DNA from: Bacillota bacterium
Lineage (GTDB): Bacteria; Bacillota; Clostridia; Lachnospirales; Lachnospiraceae
Length of the DNA: 44,466 nucleotides
Assembly: GCA_023411555.1 (NCBI GenBank)
Contig: JAEYOQ010000009.1
Location: 1 to 44,466, forward strand
Reading direction: 5' to 3'
Of the stretch, positions 1 to 7,994 are shown in pieces; the first letter of the stretch is position 1, and every line of letters begins with the position of its first letter. A program made the translations under genes and the position numbers. The notes beneath the pieces are model-generated. The model was not told the origin of the DNA, did no database searches, and was given only the letters and a program-made list of their open reading frames with translations.

Positions 1-131
1 GTGGTTGGAGCCTTTTAATAACCATCAAGTGGTAGGAGAAATCAACCAATCCACAGTATCTTAAAATAGCATAGTCTAACCTATAGAAAAGGTAAAGAAT
101 GACTATGACAATATAATAGTAGGAGAAGGAT

Positions 132-1319
132 ATGAAGAAAACAAGTCATATATTATTCGTTTTTACCTTAATGAACTTTGTGGTATCAATGACAGGGGTT
201 GTGTTTAATGGGATTCTGGATAAAGTTGCTGTTTCACTGGATATTTCAGTTGCTAACTCCGGTTTACTAAATACCATGTATGCTTATGGGGCTGCTTTCG
301 GTGTACCGATTACTTTGATTGTATTAAGAAAAATCGAACGAATTAAGATGTTAAAGATTATGTTGTTCATAACAATACTAATGACTCTGACACTGATCTA
401 TGCAATGAACTTTGGACAGTTACTCGTCATTCGACTCATCATGGGGATATCAGCCAATAGCTATAGCGTATTAGCAATGTCCACGGTTATGTTATTTTCC
501 TCTGAGAAAAGGCGGGGCCGTTCTATGGCGGTTCTTATTATGGGGGCCTCTTTGGCTCTGGTAGTTGGAGTACCTTTGACTCGTGCCTTATCAGCCATCC
601 TGGATTGGCGCGGTATATTCTGGATATTGAATATCATTATGATATTCTCCCTTATTTTCTTTCAATATTGTCTGCCAGCAGGTAATCACGACACAACAAA
701 ACTGAATCTAAAAAATGAGCTGCTGTTTTTAAAGGATAGAAAAATTCTATGTATTATTATATATACCATTACTATGTTCGTTGGATACAATGCATTATAT
801 ACATACGTAACCCCCTATCTACTGCATCTATTTCCATCCTTAGAAACGGTCATGAGTATCATTCTTGTTGCTTTGGGAATTGCCAGCTTCATCGGTAATT
901 TTATAGGTGGTCAGGTATCGGATCGCATAGGTTACGTCAGATCAATGAATATCGGTTCTATACTCCAATTAGTTTTGGCCGTATTATTATTTATTTGTCA
1001 AGCCGTTATATGGCTAAACCTGCTGTTTATCCTACTGTGGATCATGAGTGCCTGGTTCACAGGTCTGCAGCTCAATACCGGAATCGCCCAAGAGACGGGG
1101 AACAGATCTAGTTTTATGATCAGTATTAATAGTTCGGCGCTTCAATTGGGTAGTGCGATTGGTTCAAGCTTGGCCGCCATCGTCATCCCACTCAGTGGCA
1201 TGCAATCTATTGTTATAATTACTATGCTGACTAGCCTGGCAATTACTCTGCTTCAATGGCTTTCGAATAAAAGTGGATACATTGGGCTAAGAGATTACAT
1301 TTATAAAATTACTAAATAG
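132..1319 (+). CDS. MFS transporter (AraJ-like sugar or drug efflux permease)
   Basis: A 395-residue, very hydrophobic protein with about twelve predicted membrane helices, typical in length for the major facilitator superfamily. Around residues 127-134 it has SEKRRGRS, followed by a small-residue-rich segment (residues ~138-150). The second-half loop GGQVSDRIG resembles MFS motif A. This fits the DHA1/AraJ type of carrier, which exports sugars or drugs by proton antiport; the substrate cannot be told. The ATG at 132 follows the ribosome site AGGAGAAGG at 121-129. The GH2 glycosidase starts 117 bases downstream on the same strand, so a role in carbohydrate handling is possible, but the two could have separate promoters. 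No terminator is visible between them. Confidence 0.85.
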   Translation: MKKTSHILFVFTLMNFVVSMTGVVFNGILDKVAVSLDISVANSGLLNTMYAYGAAFGVPITLIVLRKIERIKMLKIMLFITILMTLTLIYAMNFGQLLVIRLIMGISANSYSVLAMSTVMLFSSEKRRGRSMAVLIMGASLALVVGVPLTRALSAILDWRGIFWILNIIMIFSLIFFQYCLPAGNHDTTKLNLKNELLFLKDRKILCIIIYTITMFVGYNALYTYVTPYLLHLFPSLETVMSIILVALGIASFIGNFIGGQVSDRIGYVRSMNIGSILQLVLAVLLFICQAVIWLNLLFILLWIMSAWFTGLQLNTGIAQETGNRSSFMISINSSALQLGSAIGSSLAAIVIPLSGMQSIVIITMLTSLAITLLQWLSNKSGYIGLRDYIYKITK

Positions 1320-1436
1320 GGTAACAATGTGCTCCATATGTCGATATTCCTCACGTATATGCTTATAATCTCTATTTATTTATAGGATAAATGACATTAT
1401 AATGCAAGTTATGTAAATACCGAAAGGAGATATTAT

Positions 1437-3149
1437 ATGAACATACCGAGACCGGAGCATCCATTTCCACAGATGGAAAGAGAAAGCTGGTTAAATTTAA
1501 ATGGTGAATGGCAGTTTGAATTTGACTTTGGTAAAAGCGGCAGAGACAGAAAATTATATCAAGAGAAGGCTTTTAAAGATAAAATCATTGTCCCCTTCTG
1601 TCCCGAAAGCGAATTAAGCGGGGTAAATTATAAGGATTTCATTCCTGCCGTATGGTACAAAAGAAATCTAATCATTACAGAAGAGAATTTAAAGGGAAGA
1701 GTGTTACTGCATTTTGGGGCTGTTGATTATAAATCTTATGTCTATATTAACGGCAAGGAAGTAGGTGTTCATAAAGGCGGCTATTCCTCCTTCCAGTATG
1801 ATATTACAACTTTTCTGACTGTGGGTGATAATGATTTAACCGTATTAGCAGAGGATGATTGCAGAACGGGATTACAGCCAAGCGGAAAGCAGAGTGATGA
1901 TTACAATTCTCATGGTTGTGTGTATACAAGAACCACCGGAATATGGCAGACAGTATGGGTAGAGTTCGTACCGGAAACTTATATCAAGAGCTTAAGATAT
2001 TACCCTAATGTTTCAGAGGGACAATTGCATATTAATGGGACAGTACAGGGCAAAGGTACCTTTACGGCGATTGCTTATTATGAAGGTAGAAAATGTGGTG
2101 AGGTATCTGTAAAGTCTGAACACGGTAACATTATAGCGACTTTACAATTAAGCGAAATCCATTTATGGGGTATCGGAGAAGGTAACCTGTACGATCTGGA
2201 GTTGATTTTCGAAGATGATAAGGTCAAAAGCTACTTCGGTCTGAGAGAAATCAAAATGGATGGTATGAAATGTCTGTTGAATGGAAAATCCATATTTCAA
2301 CGCTTGGTACTTGATCAAGGCTTTTATCCTGATGGGATCTATACCGCACCTTCAGAAGAAGCGTTGATAAAGGATATTAAGTTATCCCTAGACATGGGCT
2401 TTAACGGAGCCCGCCTTCACGAGAAAGTATTTGAACCAAGATTCCTTTACCATTGCGATAAGCTTGGTTATATTGTATGGGGGGAACATGCCAACTGGGG
2501 TCTTGATATATCCAATCCAAACACCTTATTCTCTTTCCTACCGGAATGGCAGGAAATATTGGAGCGTGATTTTAATCATCCATCCATTATTGGTTGGTGC
2601 CCCTTCAATGAAACCTGGGATTACCATGGAAGAAAACAACTTGATGATATTTTAAGAATTGTGTATCTTACCACCAAACAGTTTGATACGACCAGGCCTT
2701 GTATCGATACCAGCGGAACCTACCATGTTATTACTGATATTTATGATTTGCATAACTATGAGCAGAATGTTGAGAAGTTCCGATCACATTACGAAGGGTT
2801 AAAGACAGGTGGAGCCTTCTTTGATGAAAATGATAAAAGACAACATTACACCCAAGGCCTACCCATATTCATTAGCGAATATGGCGGAATCAAATGGGAT
2901 GCTAATGATTCCGGTACCGGATGGGGATATGGCGAAGCTCCGAAAACAAGCGACGAATTTCTGGCTCGTTATGATGGTCTGACTACAACATTACTCGAAA
3001 ATCCTAATATATTTGCCTTCTGCTATACACAATTGTATGATGTTGAACAGGAAAAGAACGGACTATATACCTATGAGCGACAAGCTAAGTTTGATCCCCA
3101 GGTAATCAAAGCAATCAATACACGAAAAGCAGCTATCGAAGAACTGTAA
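1437..3149 (+). CDS. glycoside hydrolase family 2 protein (beta-galactosidase/beta-glucuronidase-like)
   Basis: A 570-residue enzyme of the GH2 fold. The N-terminal sugar-binding jelly roll (residues ~15-180; WLNLNGEWQF, then VDYKSYVYING) is followed by an immunoglobulin-like beta domain (~180-270) and a TIM barrel (~275-560). The acid/base glutamate is E392 in FNETW and the likely nucleophile is E481 in ISEYGG; both catalytic residues are present. There is no signal peptide, so it should act in the cytoplasm on imported oligosaccharides. GH2 members cleave beta-galactosides, beta-glucuronides or beta-mannosides; the exact substrate is not decided by the sequence. The ATG lies just after GAAAGGAGATATT. 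It is somewhat shorter than classical LacZ and lacks its C-terminal domains, which is usual for the short GH2 group of Firmicutes. Confidence 0.88.
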   Translation: MNIPRPEHPFPQMERESWLNLNGEWQFEFDFGKSGRDRKLYQEKAFKDKIIVPFCPESELSGVNYKDFIPAVWYKRNLIITEENLKGRVLLHFGAVDYKSYVYINGKEVGVHKGGYSSFQYDITTFLTVGDNDLTVLAEDDCRTGLQPSGKQSDDYNSHGCVYTRTTGIWQTVWVEFVPETYIKSLRYYPNVSEGQLHINGTVQGKGTFTAIAYYEGRKCGEVSVKSEHGNIIATLQLSEIHLWGIGEGNLYDLELIFEDDKVKSYFGLREIKMDGMKCLLNGKSIFQRLVLDQGFYPDGIYTAPSEEALIKDIKLSLDMGFNGARLHEKVFEPRFLYHCDKLGYIVWGEHANWGLDISNPNTLFSFLPEWQEILERDFNHPSIIGWCPFNETWDYHGRKQLDDILRIVYLTTKQFDTTRPCIDTSGTYHVITDIYDLHNYEQNVEKFRSHYEGLKTGGAFFDENDKRQHYTQGLPIFISEYGGIKWDANDSGTGWGYGEAPKTSDEFLARYDGLTTTLLENPNIFAFCYTQLYDVEQEKNGLYTYERQAKFDPQVIKAINTRKAAIEEL

Positions 3150-3212
3150 AAGCTACTATTATTAGTTCAATCAATAAGGTAAACTCTATTACAACACATA
3201 GACTAACACTGC

Positions 3213-3257
3213 AGGACAGGATCATATGCATCCCATAAGGATGTGTGGTCCTGTCCT
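3213..3257 (+). terminator. hairpin downstream of the GH2 gene
   Basis: An inverted repeat pairs AGGACAGGA plus CATATGCATC with GATGTGTG plus TCCTGTCCT around a short loop. It lies 64 bases after the GH2 stop codon. It has no long T-run, so it may be a weak terminator or a 3' stabilising hairpin. The remaining bases up to ~3420 hold a second small hairpin (CTCGC/GCGAG near 3295-3312) and no recognisable gene. Confidence 0.6.
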
Positions 3258-3420
3258 ATATTTATACCGGTGATACCAGTTAAGCGGACCACACTCGCCT
3301 TTGAAGCGAGCTCGGTTCTATATATTTAGTCCCATCCCAGCAATGGTTGATCCTATAAGTTAAATACAATGGAATATATAAACCTTACTTGGGATTTACT
3401 TTCGTTAAATATTACAAAAT

Positions 3421-4371
3421 AAGCGAATCGAACTTCAAAAGCTAGATAAATTGATTTATGCAAAAATACCATCCGGTATGAATATTCGTGAAACACCACA
3501 CAAATATAATGATGAGATTGATTTAACAGAACTTCGCTGCTATAAGGAAATTCATGAGCATCGGGCAATTCACTCCATAGGAACATTAGGAGGCGGTAAT
3601 CATTTTATCGAGGCTGATAAGGATTAAGAGGGTAATATATACATAGTGATTCACTCAGGAAGCCGCTACCTCGGTAATGAGGTTGCAAAGCTTTATCAGG
3701 AGATGGGGTATAAGCGCCTGAATGGAAATGACAAAAGAACTCTTGACAATCTGCTTAGAGAATATAAAGCGGCAGGTAGAGAGAAAGAAATTCAAACTGC
3801 TATCAAAGAACTAAAAAGTCAGGTTCTTACGAATATCCCTTAGTCGCTAGCATATGTTAGTGAAGATTTATTTGAAGACTATATTCATGATATGCAAATC
3901 GTTCAGCACTTTGCTACACTGAATCGTAAAGCTATGGCAGATGAAATCATTCGTGGAATGAAATTGGATGTTGCGGAGCAATTTATGACAATCCATAATT
4001 ATATTGATACGGATAATATGATACTACGAAAAGGTGCGGTATCAGCAAAGCCTGGAGAGAAGCTTCTGATACCAATCAATATGCGTGACGGAAGCTTGAT
4101 CTGCCTTGGAAAAGGAAATGAAGATTGGAACTGCTCTGCCCCCCATGGTGCAGGGAGGCTTATGAGCCGTACCCAGGCGAAAAATACCTTTACGGTTTCG
4201 GAATTTAAAAAGCAGATGAAAGATATCTATACGACCTCCGTCAATAAGGATACACTGGACGAATGCCCGATGGCCTATAAGGATATGACTGAAATTGTTA
4301 AGAATATCACACCAACCGCAGATATCCTAAAGATAATAAAACCGATTTATAATTATAAAGCAAGCGAATGA
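3421..4371 (+). pseudogene. rtcB: rtcB-like RNA ligase, truncated and interrupted by two stop codons
   Basis: One continuous frame from about 3421 to 4371 encodes an RtcB-family protein: IPSGMNIRETPHK, then SIGTLGGGNHFIE, IHSGSRYLG, the helix ending LFEDYIHDMQ, and the C-terminal SAPHGAGRLMSR segment with the histidine used for guanylylation. The frame is broken by TAA at 3625-3627 (between ADKD and EGNIY) and by TAG at 3841-3843 (in the conserved IP-x-SLAY stretch). The normal N-terminal part (roughly the first 80-100 residues, including the metal-binding DIGCGM region) is absent or scrambled upstream of 3421. RtcB joins 2',3'-cyclic phosphate RNA ends with 5'-OH ends using GTP. Two stops plus the missing N-terminus make this a pseudogene. 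The pieces 3646-3843 and 3892-4371 should not be read as separate genes. Confidence 0.9.
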
Positions 4372-4384
4372 ATAGTGAACATTT

Positions 4385-4419
4385 ATGGGCAAGTCCATTT
4401 TTCTGTGGTTCTTGCCCAT
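4385..4419. terminator. bidirectional hairpin between convergent units
   Basis: ATGGGCAAG at 4385-4393 pairs perfectly with CTTGCCCAT at 4411-4419, extended by an inner CCA/TGG pairing. It lies between the end of the rtcB pseudogene (+) and the end of the small minus-strand gene. It lacks a long T-run on either strand. Confidence 0.55.
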
Positions 4420-4442
4420 AGACACGCTTATCAAGCGCTGAG

Positions 4443-4607
4443 CTAGTTCATATCCTCACTATAATCATTCTTGTACTTTTGCCGTTTTTTCTTATTTTCA
4501 AAAACGGCGGTCCGGTATTTTACACCACAGGAAACTCGTTTCTTACGATCTTCCTGGGTTTCTTTTGTAAGCATCAATAAGTTTGTCTTTGTCTTTTTCT
4601 TTTTCAT
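4443..4607 (-). CDS. 54-aa lysine-rich small protein downstream of an attenuator
   Basis: The start at 4607 is chosen because GGAGAGAAG lies just before this ATG; a longer reading to 4757 would run backwards through a terminator hairpin. The product begins MKKKKTKTNLLMLTKE and ends KYKNDYSEDMN. It is strongly basic, has one cysteine, no membrane segment and no signal peptide. I do not recognise the family. The upstream arrangement (promoter, 32-aa leader ORF, terminator at 4714-4687) implies expression depends on transcription reading past the terminator, as for antibiotic-inducible genes in Firmicutes. A small basic protein would suit RNA or ribosome binding, but that is only inference. Confidence 0.6.
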   Translation of the reverse strand: MKKKKTKTNLLMLTKETQEDRKKRVSCGVKYRTAVFENKKKRQKYKNDYSEDMN

Positions 4608-4686
4608 TTCTTCTCTCCATGAATAATCAATTTGTTTTTTAGTTTCGAACGATTCAATAACTCTTAATTTCTTTAAAAATAGGCAC

Positions 4687-4714
4687 AAAAAAAGCCCAGA
4701 TAATTTACCCGGGC
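4687..4714 (-). terminator. intrinsic terminator in the leader (attenuator)
   Basis: Read on the minus strand, GCCCGGGT pairs with ATCTGGGC (8 bp including two G-U pairs, loop AAATT) and is followed directly by seven T. It sits between the leader peptide and the 54-aa gene, that is, upstream of the coding sequence it would control. Confidence 0.8.
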
Positions 4715-4746
4715 ATCTAGACGATAAGACATGGTGACATAATCGT

Positions 4747-4845
4747 TTAACCGACATGAATAAAAGGCGCTAAATAACGCCATGCCGGTTCAGATAGCAC
4801 GAGTATAGTTGATTGTTGGTTGATTTTAAGATTAATACAAAGCAT
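4747..4845 (-). CDS. 32-aa leader peptide
   Basis: A short ORF beginning MLCINLKINQQ and ending APFIHVG. Its ATG at 4845 is preceded by AAAGGAAGGTGA at good spacing, and it lies some 30 bases from the start of a promoter-driven transcript. The 3' half of the ORF forms a hairpin (ACCGGCATG with CATGTCGGT, inner GGCG/CGCC), and the attenuator terminator follows about 30 bases later. This is the layout of ribosome-stalling leader peptides, where slow or stalled translation changes the RNA fold and lets polymerase continue. The inducer is unknown. It is too short to be supported by homology here. Confidence 0.6.
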   Translation of the reverse strand: MLCINLKINQQSTILVLSEPAWRYLAPFIHVG

Positions 4846-4878
4846 GACGTCACCTTCCTTTCTTAATATGATATAATT

Positions 4879-4907
4879 AACCTATCATGAAACAAAGCAC
4901 ATGTCAA
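4879..4907 (-). promoter_or_regulatory. promoter of the attenuated small-protein unit
   Basis: On the minus strand a perfect TTGACA (4907-4902) is followed 17 bases later by TAGGTT (4884-4879), a weak -10 hexamer in an AT-rich stretch. It is divergent from the promoter at 4981. Confidence 0.55.
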
Positions 4908-4980
4908 GAAATTTCCAGATCGTCCAATTAGTAAACAACCTCTAAATAATCTATATTTCTTAAATTATTCATTAATTATG

Positions 4981-5009
4981 TTGACTACCTATTATCAATG
5001 TGATAATAG
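4981..5009 (+). promoter_or_regulatory. promoter of the isochorismatase-family gene
   Basis: TTGACT at 4981-4986, a 17-base spacer, and TAATAG at 5004-5009. It is 29 bases upstream of the ATG of the hydrolase gene. Confidence 0.55.
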
Positions 5010-5037
5010 ATAAAAATATAGTAAGAACAAGGAGGAA

Positions 5038-5583
5038 ATGAACTTGAACACAAAAATATTGGTAGTGGTAGATATGCAGAACGATTTTATTAGTGGGTCA
5101 TTAGGAACTGATGAGGCGAAGCATATTGTTCAAAATGTGGTTCGAAAGATAAGAAATCATTCCGGAGTAATTATCGTTACAAAGGATACCCATGATGATA
5201 ATTACATGGATAGTCAGGAGGGACATAATTTACCGGTACCGCACTGCATTAAGGGAACAATCGGCTGGGAACTTAATAAAGACATTGAAGAAGCTTTGAA
5301 GGAACATTCACATTATGTCGTTGAAAAGCCTTCCTTTGGATCCTTACAGTTACTCGATACTATTGATGGCTTGATAAACCAAGGGTATTCCATCGATGAA
5401 ATTGAGTTGGTGGGCTTATGTACAGACATATGCGTAATATCAAATGCAATAATCCTAAAGGCAAGATTGCCGGAAGTACCCTTTGTTGTAGATGCCTCCT
5501 GTTGTGCAGGCGTGACCCCTGAAAGTCATGGGAATGCACTAGCAACAATGAAGATGTGTCAAATAAAGCTCACGAATGAATAG
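5038..5583 (+). CDS. isochorismatase-family cysteine hydrolase (nicotinamidase-like)
   Basis: A 181-residue protein of the cysteine hydrolase superfamily. The expected catalytic triad is D12 (VVDMQNDF), K97 (EKPSFG) and C132 (GLCTDICV). Putative metal ligands D50, H52 and H69 are also present, an arrangement seen in nicotinamidases that convert nicotinamide to nicotinate for NAD salvage; isochorismatases lack the metal site. Nicotinamidase activity is the best guess but unproven. AGGAGG ends only two bases before this ATG; a TTG at 5044, eight bases from AGGAGG, has better spacing and may be the real start, which would drop two residues. It is transcribed from its own promoter at 4981. Confidence 0.85.
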   Translation: MNLNTKILVVVDMQNDFISGSLGTDEAKHIVQNVVRKIRNHSGVIIVTKDTHDDNYMDSQEGHNLPVPHCIKGTIGWELNKDIEEALKEHSHYVVEKPSFGSLQLLDTIDGLINQGYSIDEIELVGLCTDICVISNAIILKARLPEVPFVVDASCCAGVTPESHGNALATMKMCQIKLTNE

Positions 5584-5697
5584 GAATGAATAGGAATGAT
5601 TAGGAAAATATAATTAAGGAATGCTTTATTCGAAATATTATGATAGAATATTCTAAGTACTTCCTAAGAAGCAGCAATTGTTGAAGGAGGGATTATT

Positions 5698-6312
5698 CTG
5701 AAGAAGGTATCGTTTTTGACCAGGCAGCCTTCCATAATCGGGGCAGATCGATGCAGACAGTATGCGATTCTGATCCCGCTGATACAGGTAAGTGGGACGA
5801 CATGTATGCTCTTTGAAAAGAGATCGGCTAAATTGAGGAGACAACCTGGAGAAATCTGCTTTCCGGGTGGGAAGCTTGAACCGGGGGAAGCTTTGATGGA
5901 GTGTGCTGTACGTGAAACGGTTGAAGAGCTTAACGTCAAGAAGGAGCAGATCAAGCTCATCGGAGTAGGGGATATTTATATCTCACCCTTCAACTTAATG
6001 ATCCATCCCTTTATTGGTGAGATAGTGGATTACAAGGATACCTTTAGTCTTGATGAGGTGGAAGAGATAATAAAAGTCCCACTGGATTTCTTTCGTAATC
6101 ATCCACCGGAGGTATTTGAAAGCAAGTTAATCAATCAACCTGCAGAGGATTTTCCGTATGAATGGATTCCGGGTGGAGTAAATTATCCGTGGTCGAAAGG
6201 AATACATGAAGTATTGTTTTACCGATATGAAAACTGTACTATATGGGGAATGACAGCGCATATAGTAAGATCAGCCATAAGATTAATTGACGAATATAAG
6301 GTATTAATGTGA
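5698..6312 (+). CDS. Nudix hydrolase, CoA pyrophosphatase-like
   Basis: A Nudix protein of about 200 residues. The Nudix box is GKLEPGE ... RETVEEL, with the usual G-x5-E-x7-RE-x2-EE pattern; the final G is replaced by N. Just before it, FEKRSAKLRRQPGEICFPGG matches the upstream signature of the NudL/CoA diphosphatase subgroup, which cleaves CoA to phosphopantetheine and 3',5'-ADP. The C-terminal IPGGVNYPWSKGIHEVLFY is not diagnostic. The strong ribosome site AAGGAGG (5684-5690) is seven bases before CTG at 5698, in frame; the first ATG/GTG/TTG-type codon is TTG at 5716, 25 bases from the site. I therefore place the start at 5698, with 5716 as the alternative. The gene before it ends 114 bases upstream. 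Confidence 0.85.
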   Translation: MKKVSFLTRQPSIIGADRCRQYAILIPLIQVSGTTCMLFEKRSAKLRRQPGEICFPGGKLEPGEALMECAVRETVEELNVKKEQIKLIGVGDIYISPFNLMIHPFIGEIVDYKDTFSLDEVEEIIKVPLDFFRNHPPEVFESKLINQPAEDFPYEWIPGGVNYPWSKGIHEVLFYRYENCTIWGMTAHIVRSAIRLIDEYKVLM

Positions 6313-6457
6313 AAATAAAAAGCGATTTTATTACTTCCAAGTATCTGCTGAGCCATCCTTGGTGCAAAATAACACAAAGGTAGGTATGTCTTGTTAAATA
6401 GGAAAATCAAAGACGAATTATGTACATTCATAATATACGGAAGGAAAAACGACTAAA

Positions 6458-7729
6458 ATGAAGAACTTTCTATTTAAGCATCAATTACTTCGTACCCTAG
6501 TTGAACTACGTGGGAATCCTCGTGCTTGTGTATATACCGAGCCTATGTGGGGTTTATCCATGAATCTCTGCCTGCCATATGCAAGTGTTTATATGCTTGC
6601 CTTCGGTATGAATGACATTCAGGTAGGGATTGTAACCTCAATATATATGTTTTCTCAGATGATTTGTGCGTTTTTATCAGGTGCAATCGTTGATAAATTT
6701 GGACGCAGAAAAAGTACCATGATATTTGATTTCCTTGCTTGGAGCTTACCTTGCCTCATATGGGCATTCAGCCAAGGCTTTTGGTTCTTTGTAGTAGCAG
6801 CCTTGCTGAACGGAACGATGAAGATAACTACAGTATCCTGGGATTGCCTGTTGGTGGAGGATGCACCAAAGGATAAGATAACCCAGATCTATTCCTGGGT
6901 TATAATTTCCGGTAATCTTTCCGCACTCTTCGCACCGATTTCCTCAATTCTGGTATCTCAATTAACACTGATACCTGCGATACGAATCCTATATATTAAT
7001 GCATTTGTTGTTATGACAGCGAAGCTTATAATTTTATATAAACTCTCAACTGAAACAGAGATTGGAAAGATCAGAAAAGAGGCGGCCCGCAACATGTCAT
7101 GGGGGCAGATGCTATCCGGTTATAAAAGTGCAGTACATAAAATGTTGACTTCTCCAGGAACAATCTTCGCTTTGATTATAAGTATCTTAGTAGAGGTTGC
7201 TGGGATGCTTGGATTAACCTTCTGGCAGATTATAGCATCCCGACGAATCGGAGTTCCGGATACATTACTACCTATCTTTCCGATGATACGAAGTATACTT
7301 TCGATAATCCTGTTCTTCACCATAATATCACATATTAAGCAGACGAAGCTGAAGTGGCCTCTGTACGGAGGATTTTTCAGCTCCATAATTGGTTGTCTGC
7401 TACTTATCTCAATAAGCAATATCGGTGTGTGGGGTTATATCATATTATTACTTTCTCTGGTTTTTGAAGCACTGGGAGTAGCTGTTCTAGGCACCTTGAG
7501 AGAATCTCTGGTTGCTATGCATGTAGATCCAGACGAACGTTCAGGAATTCTCGCCTTGCTTCAGACAACCGTAATGCTGGTAAGCGTGCCATTTGGTTAC
7601 ATAGGCGGCCTGCTTAGTGATATTTCAAAGGTATTGCCCTTTGTCCTATGTATTGTATTATTGCTTCTTGGGATGCTGGCAACCACTATATTTTATCGAA
7701 CTTCAATGAATAAGAATAAGGCAATCTAA
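6458..7729 (+). CDS. MFS transporter
   Basis: A 423-residue protein with about twelve membrane helices. The motif A region VDKFGRRKSTM lies near residue 90, after the second helix. The protein begins with a ~25-residue hydrophilic leader (LLRTLVELRGNPRACVYTEP) before the first helix, as in several clostridial MFS carriers of unknown substrate. The ATG follows GGAAGGAAAAACG. It has the same direction as the Nudix gene, with 145 bases between and no obvious terminator, so they may be co-transcribed. A hairpin follows at 7733-7781. Substrate cannot be inferred. Confidence 0.85.
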   Translation: MKNFLFKHQLLRTLVELRGNPRACVYTEPMWGLSMNLCLPYASVYMLAFGMNDIQVGIVTSIYMFSQMICAFLSGAIVDKFGRRKSTMIFDFLAWSLPCLIWAFSQGFWFFVVAALLNGTMKITTVSWDCLLVEDAPKDKITQIYSWVIISGNLSALFAPISSILVSQLTLIPAIRILYINAFVVMTAKLIILYKLSTETEIGKIRKEAARNMSWGQMLSGYKSAVHKMLTSPGTIFALIISILVEVAGMLGLTFWQIIASRRIGVPDTLLPIFPMIRSILSIILFFTIISHIKQTKLKWPLYGGFFSSIIGCLLLISISNIGVWGYIILLLSLVFEALGVAVLGTLRESLVAMHVDPDERSGILALLQTTVMLVSVPFGYIGGLLSDISKVLPFVLCIVLLLLGMLATTIFYRTSMNKNKAI

Positions 7730-7732
7730 GGC

Positions 7733-7781
7733 ATACTCCGCTCGGAATAGACTACATTCTAGGTCTGTCTGGCCGGAGTAT
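7733..7781 (+). terminator. hairpin after the MFS gene
   Basis: ATACTCCG at 7733-7740 pairs with CGGAGTAT at 7774-7781, with an inner GAC/GTC stem. It starts three bases after the stop codon. No T-run follows. Confidence 0.5.
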
Positions 7782-7861
7782 ATTCACTTAGTAAGGGACT
7801 TAGAAAATAATAGATAAATGGGAAAAAATTACTAATGAGACGTAGGATGAACTTAGGTTCT

Positions 7862-7869
7862 GTTATAAT
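7862..7869 (+). promoter_or_regulatory. extended -10 promoter upstream of sbcDC
   Basis: GTTATAAT preceded by T gives the extended -10 TGTTATAAT (7861-7869). There is no clear -35 hexamer. It is 126 bases before the sbcD start and is the only good candidate in this gap. Confidence 0.4.
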
Positions 7870-7994
7870 TAATTCCAATATGATACTCTTATTTCATGAC
7901 AATGTAAATTATATGTGAAATGTGTAAGAATAAGAAAAGCTAGGTAAAGCAATGTAAATTATGAAAAGCCTTATAGGGGAGGAGAATACCACAT

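Noticed and set aside
112..117. TATAAT just before the first MFS gene as promoter
   Set aside because: A start point from it would fall inside the ribosome site at 121-129, and no -35 element is at the right distance.
2431..2655. Short ORF inside the GH2 gene
   Set aside because: It overlaps a well-supported gene in another frame and shows no ribosome site or conserved features.
3646..3843. Separate 65-aa gene in the rtcB region
   Set aside because: It is an internal fragment of the same rtcB frame, between two stop codons, and has no ribosome site.
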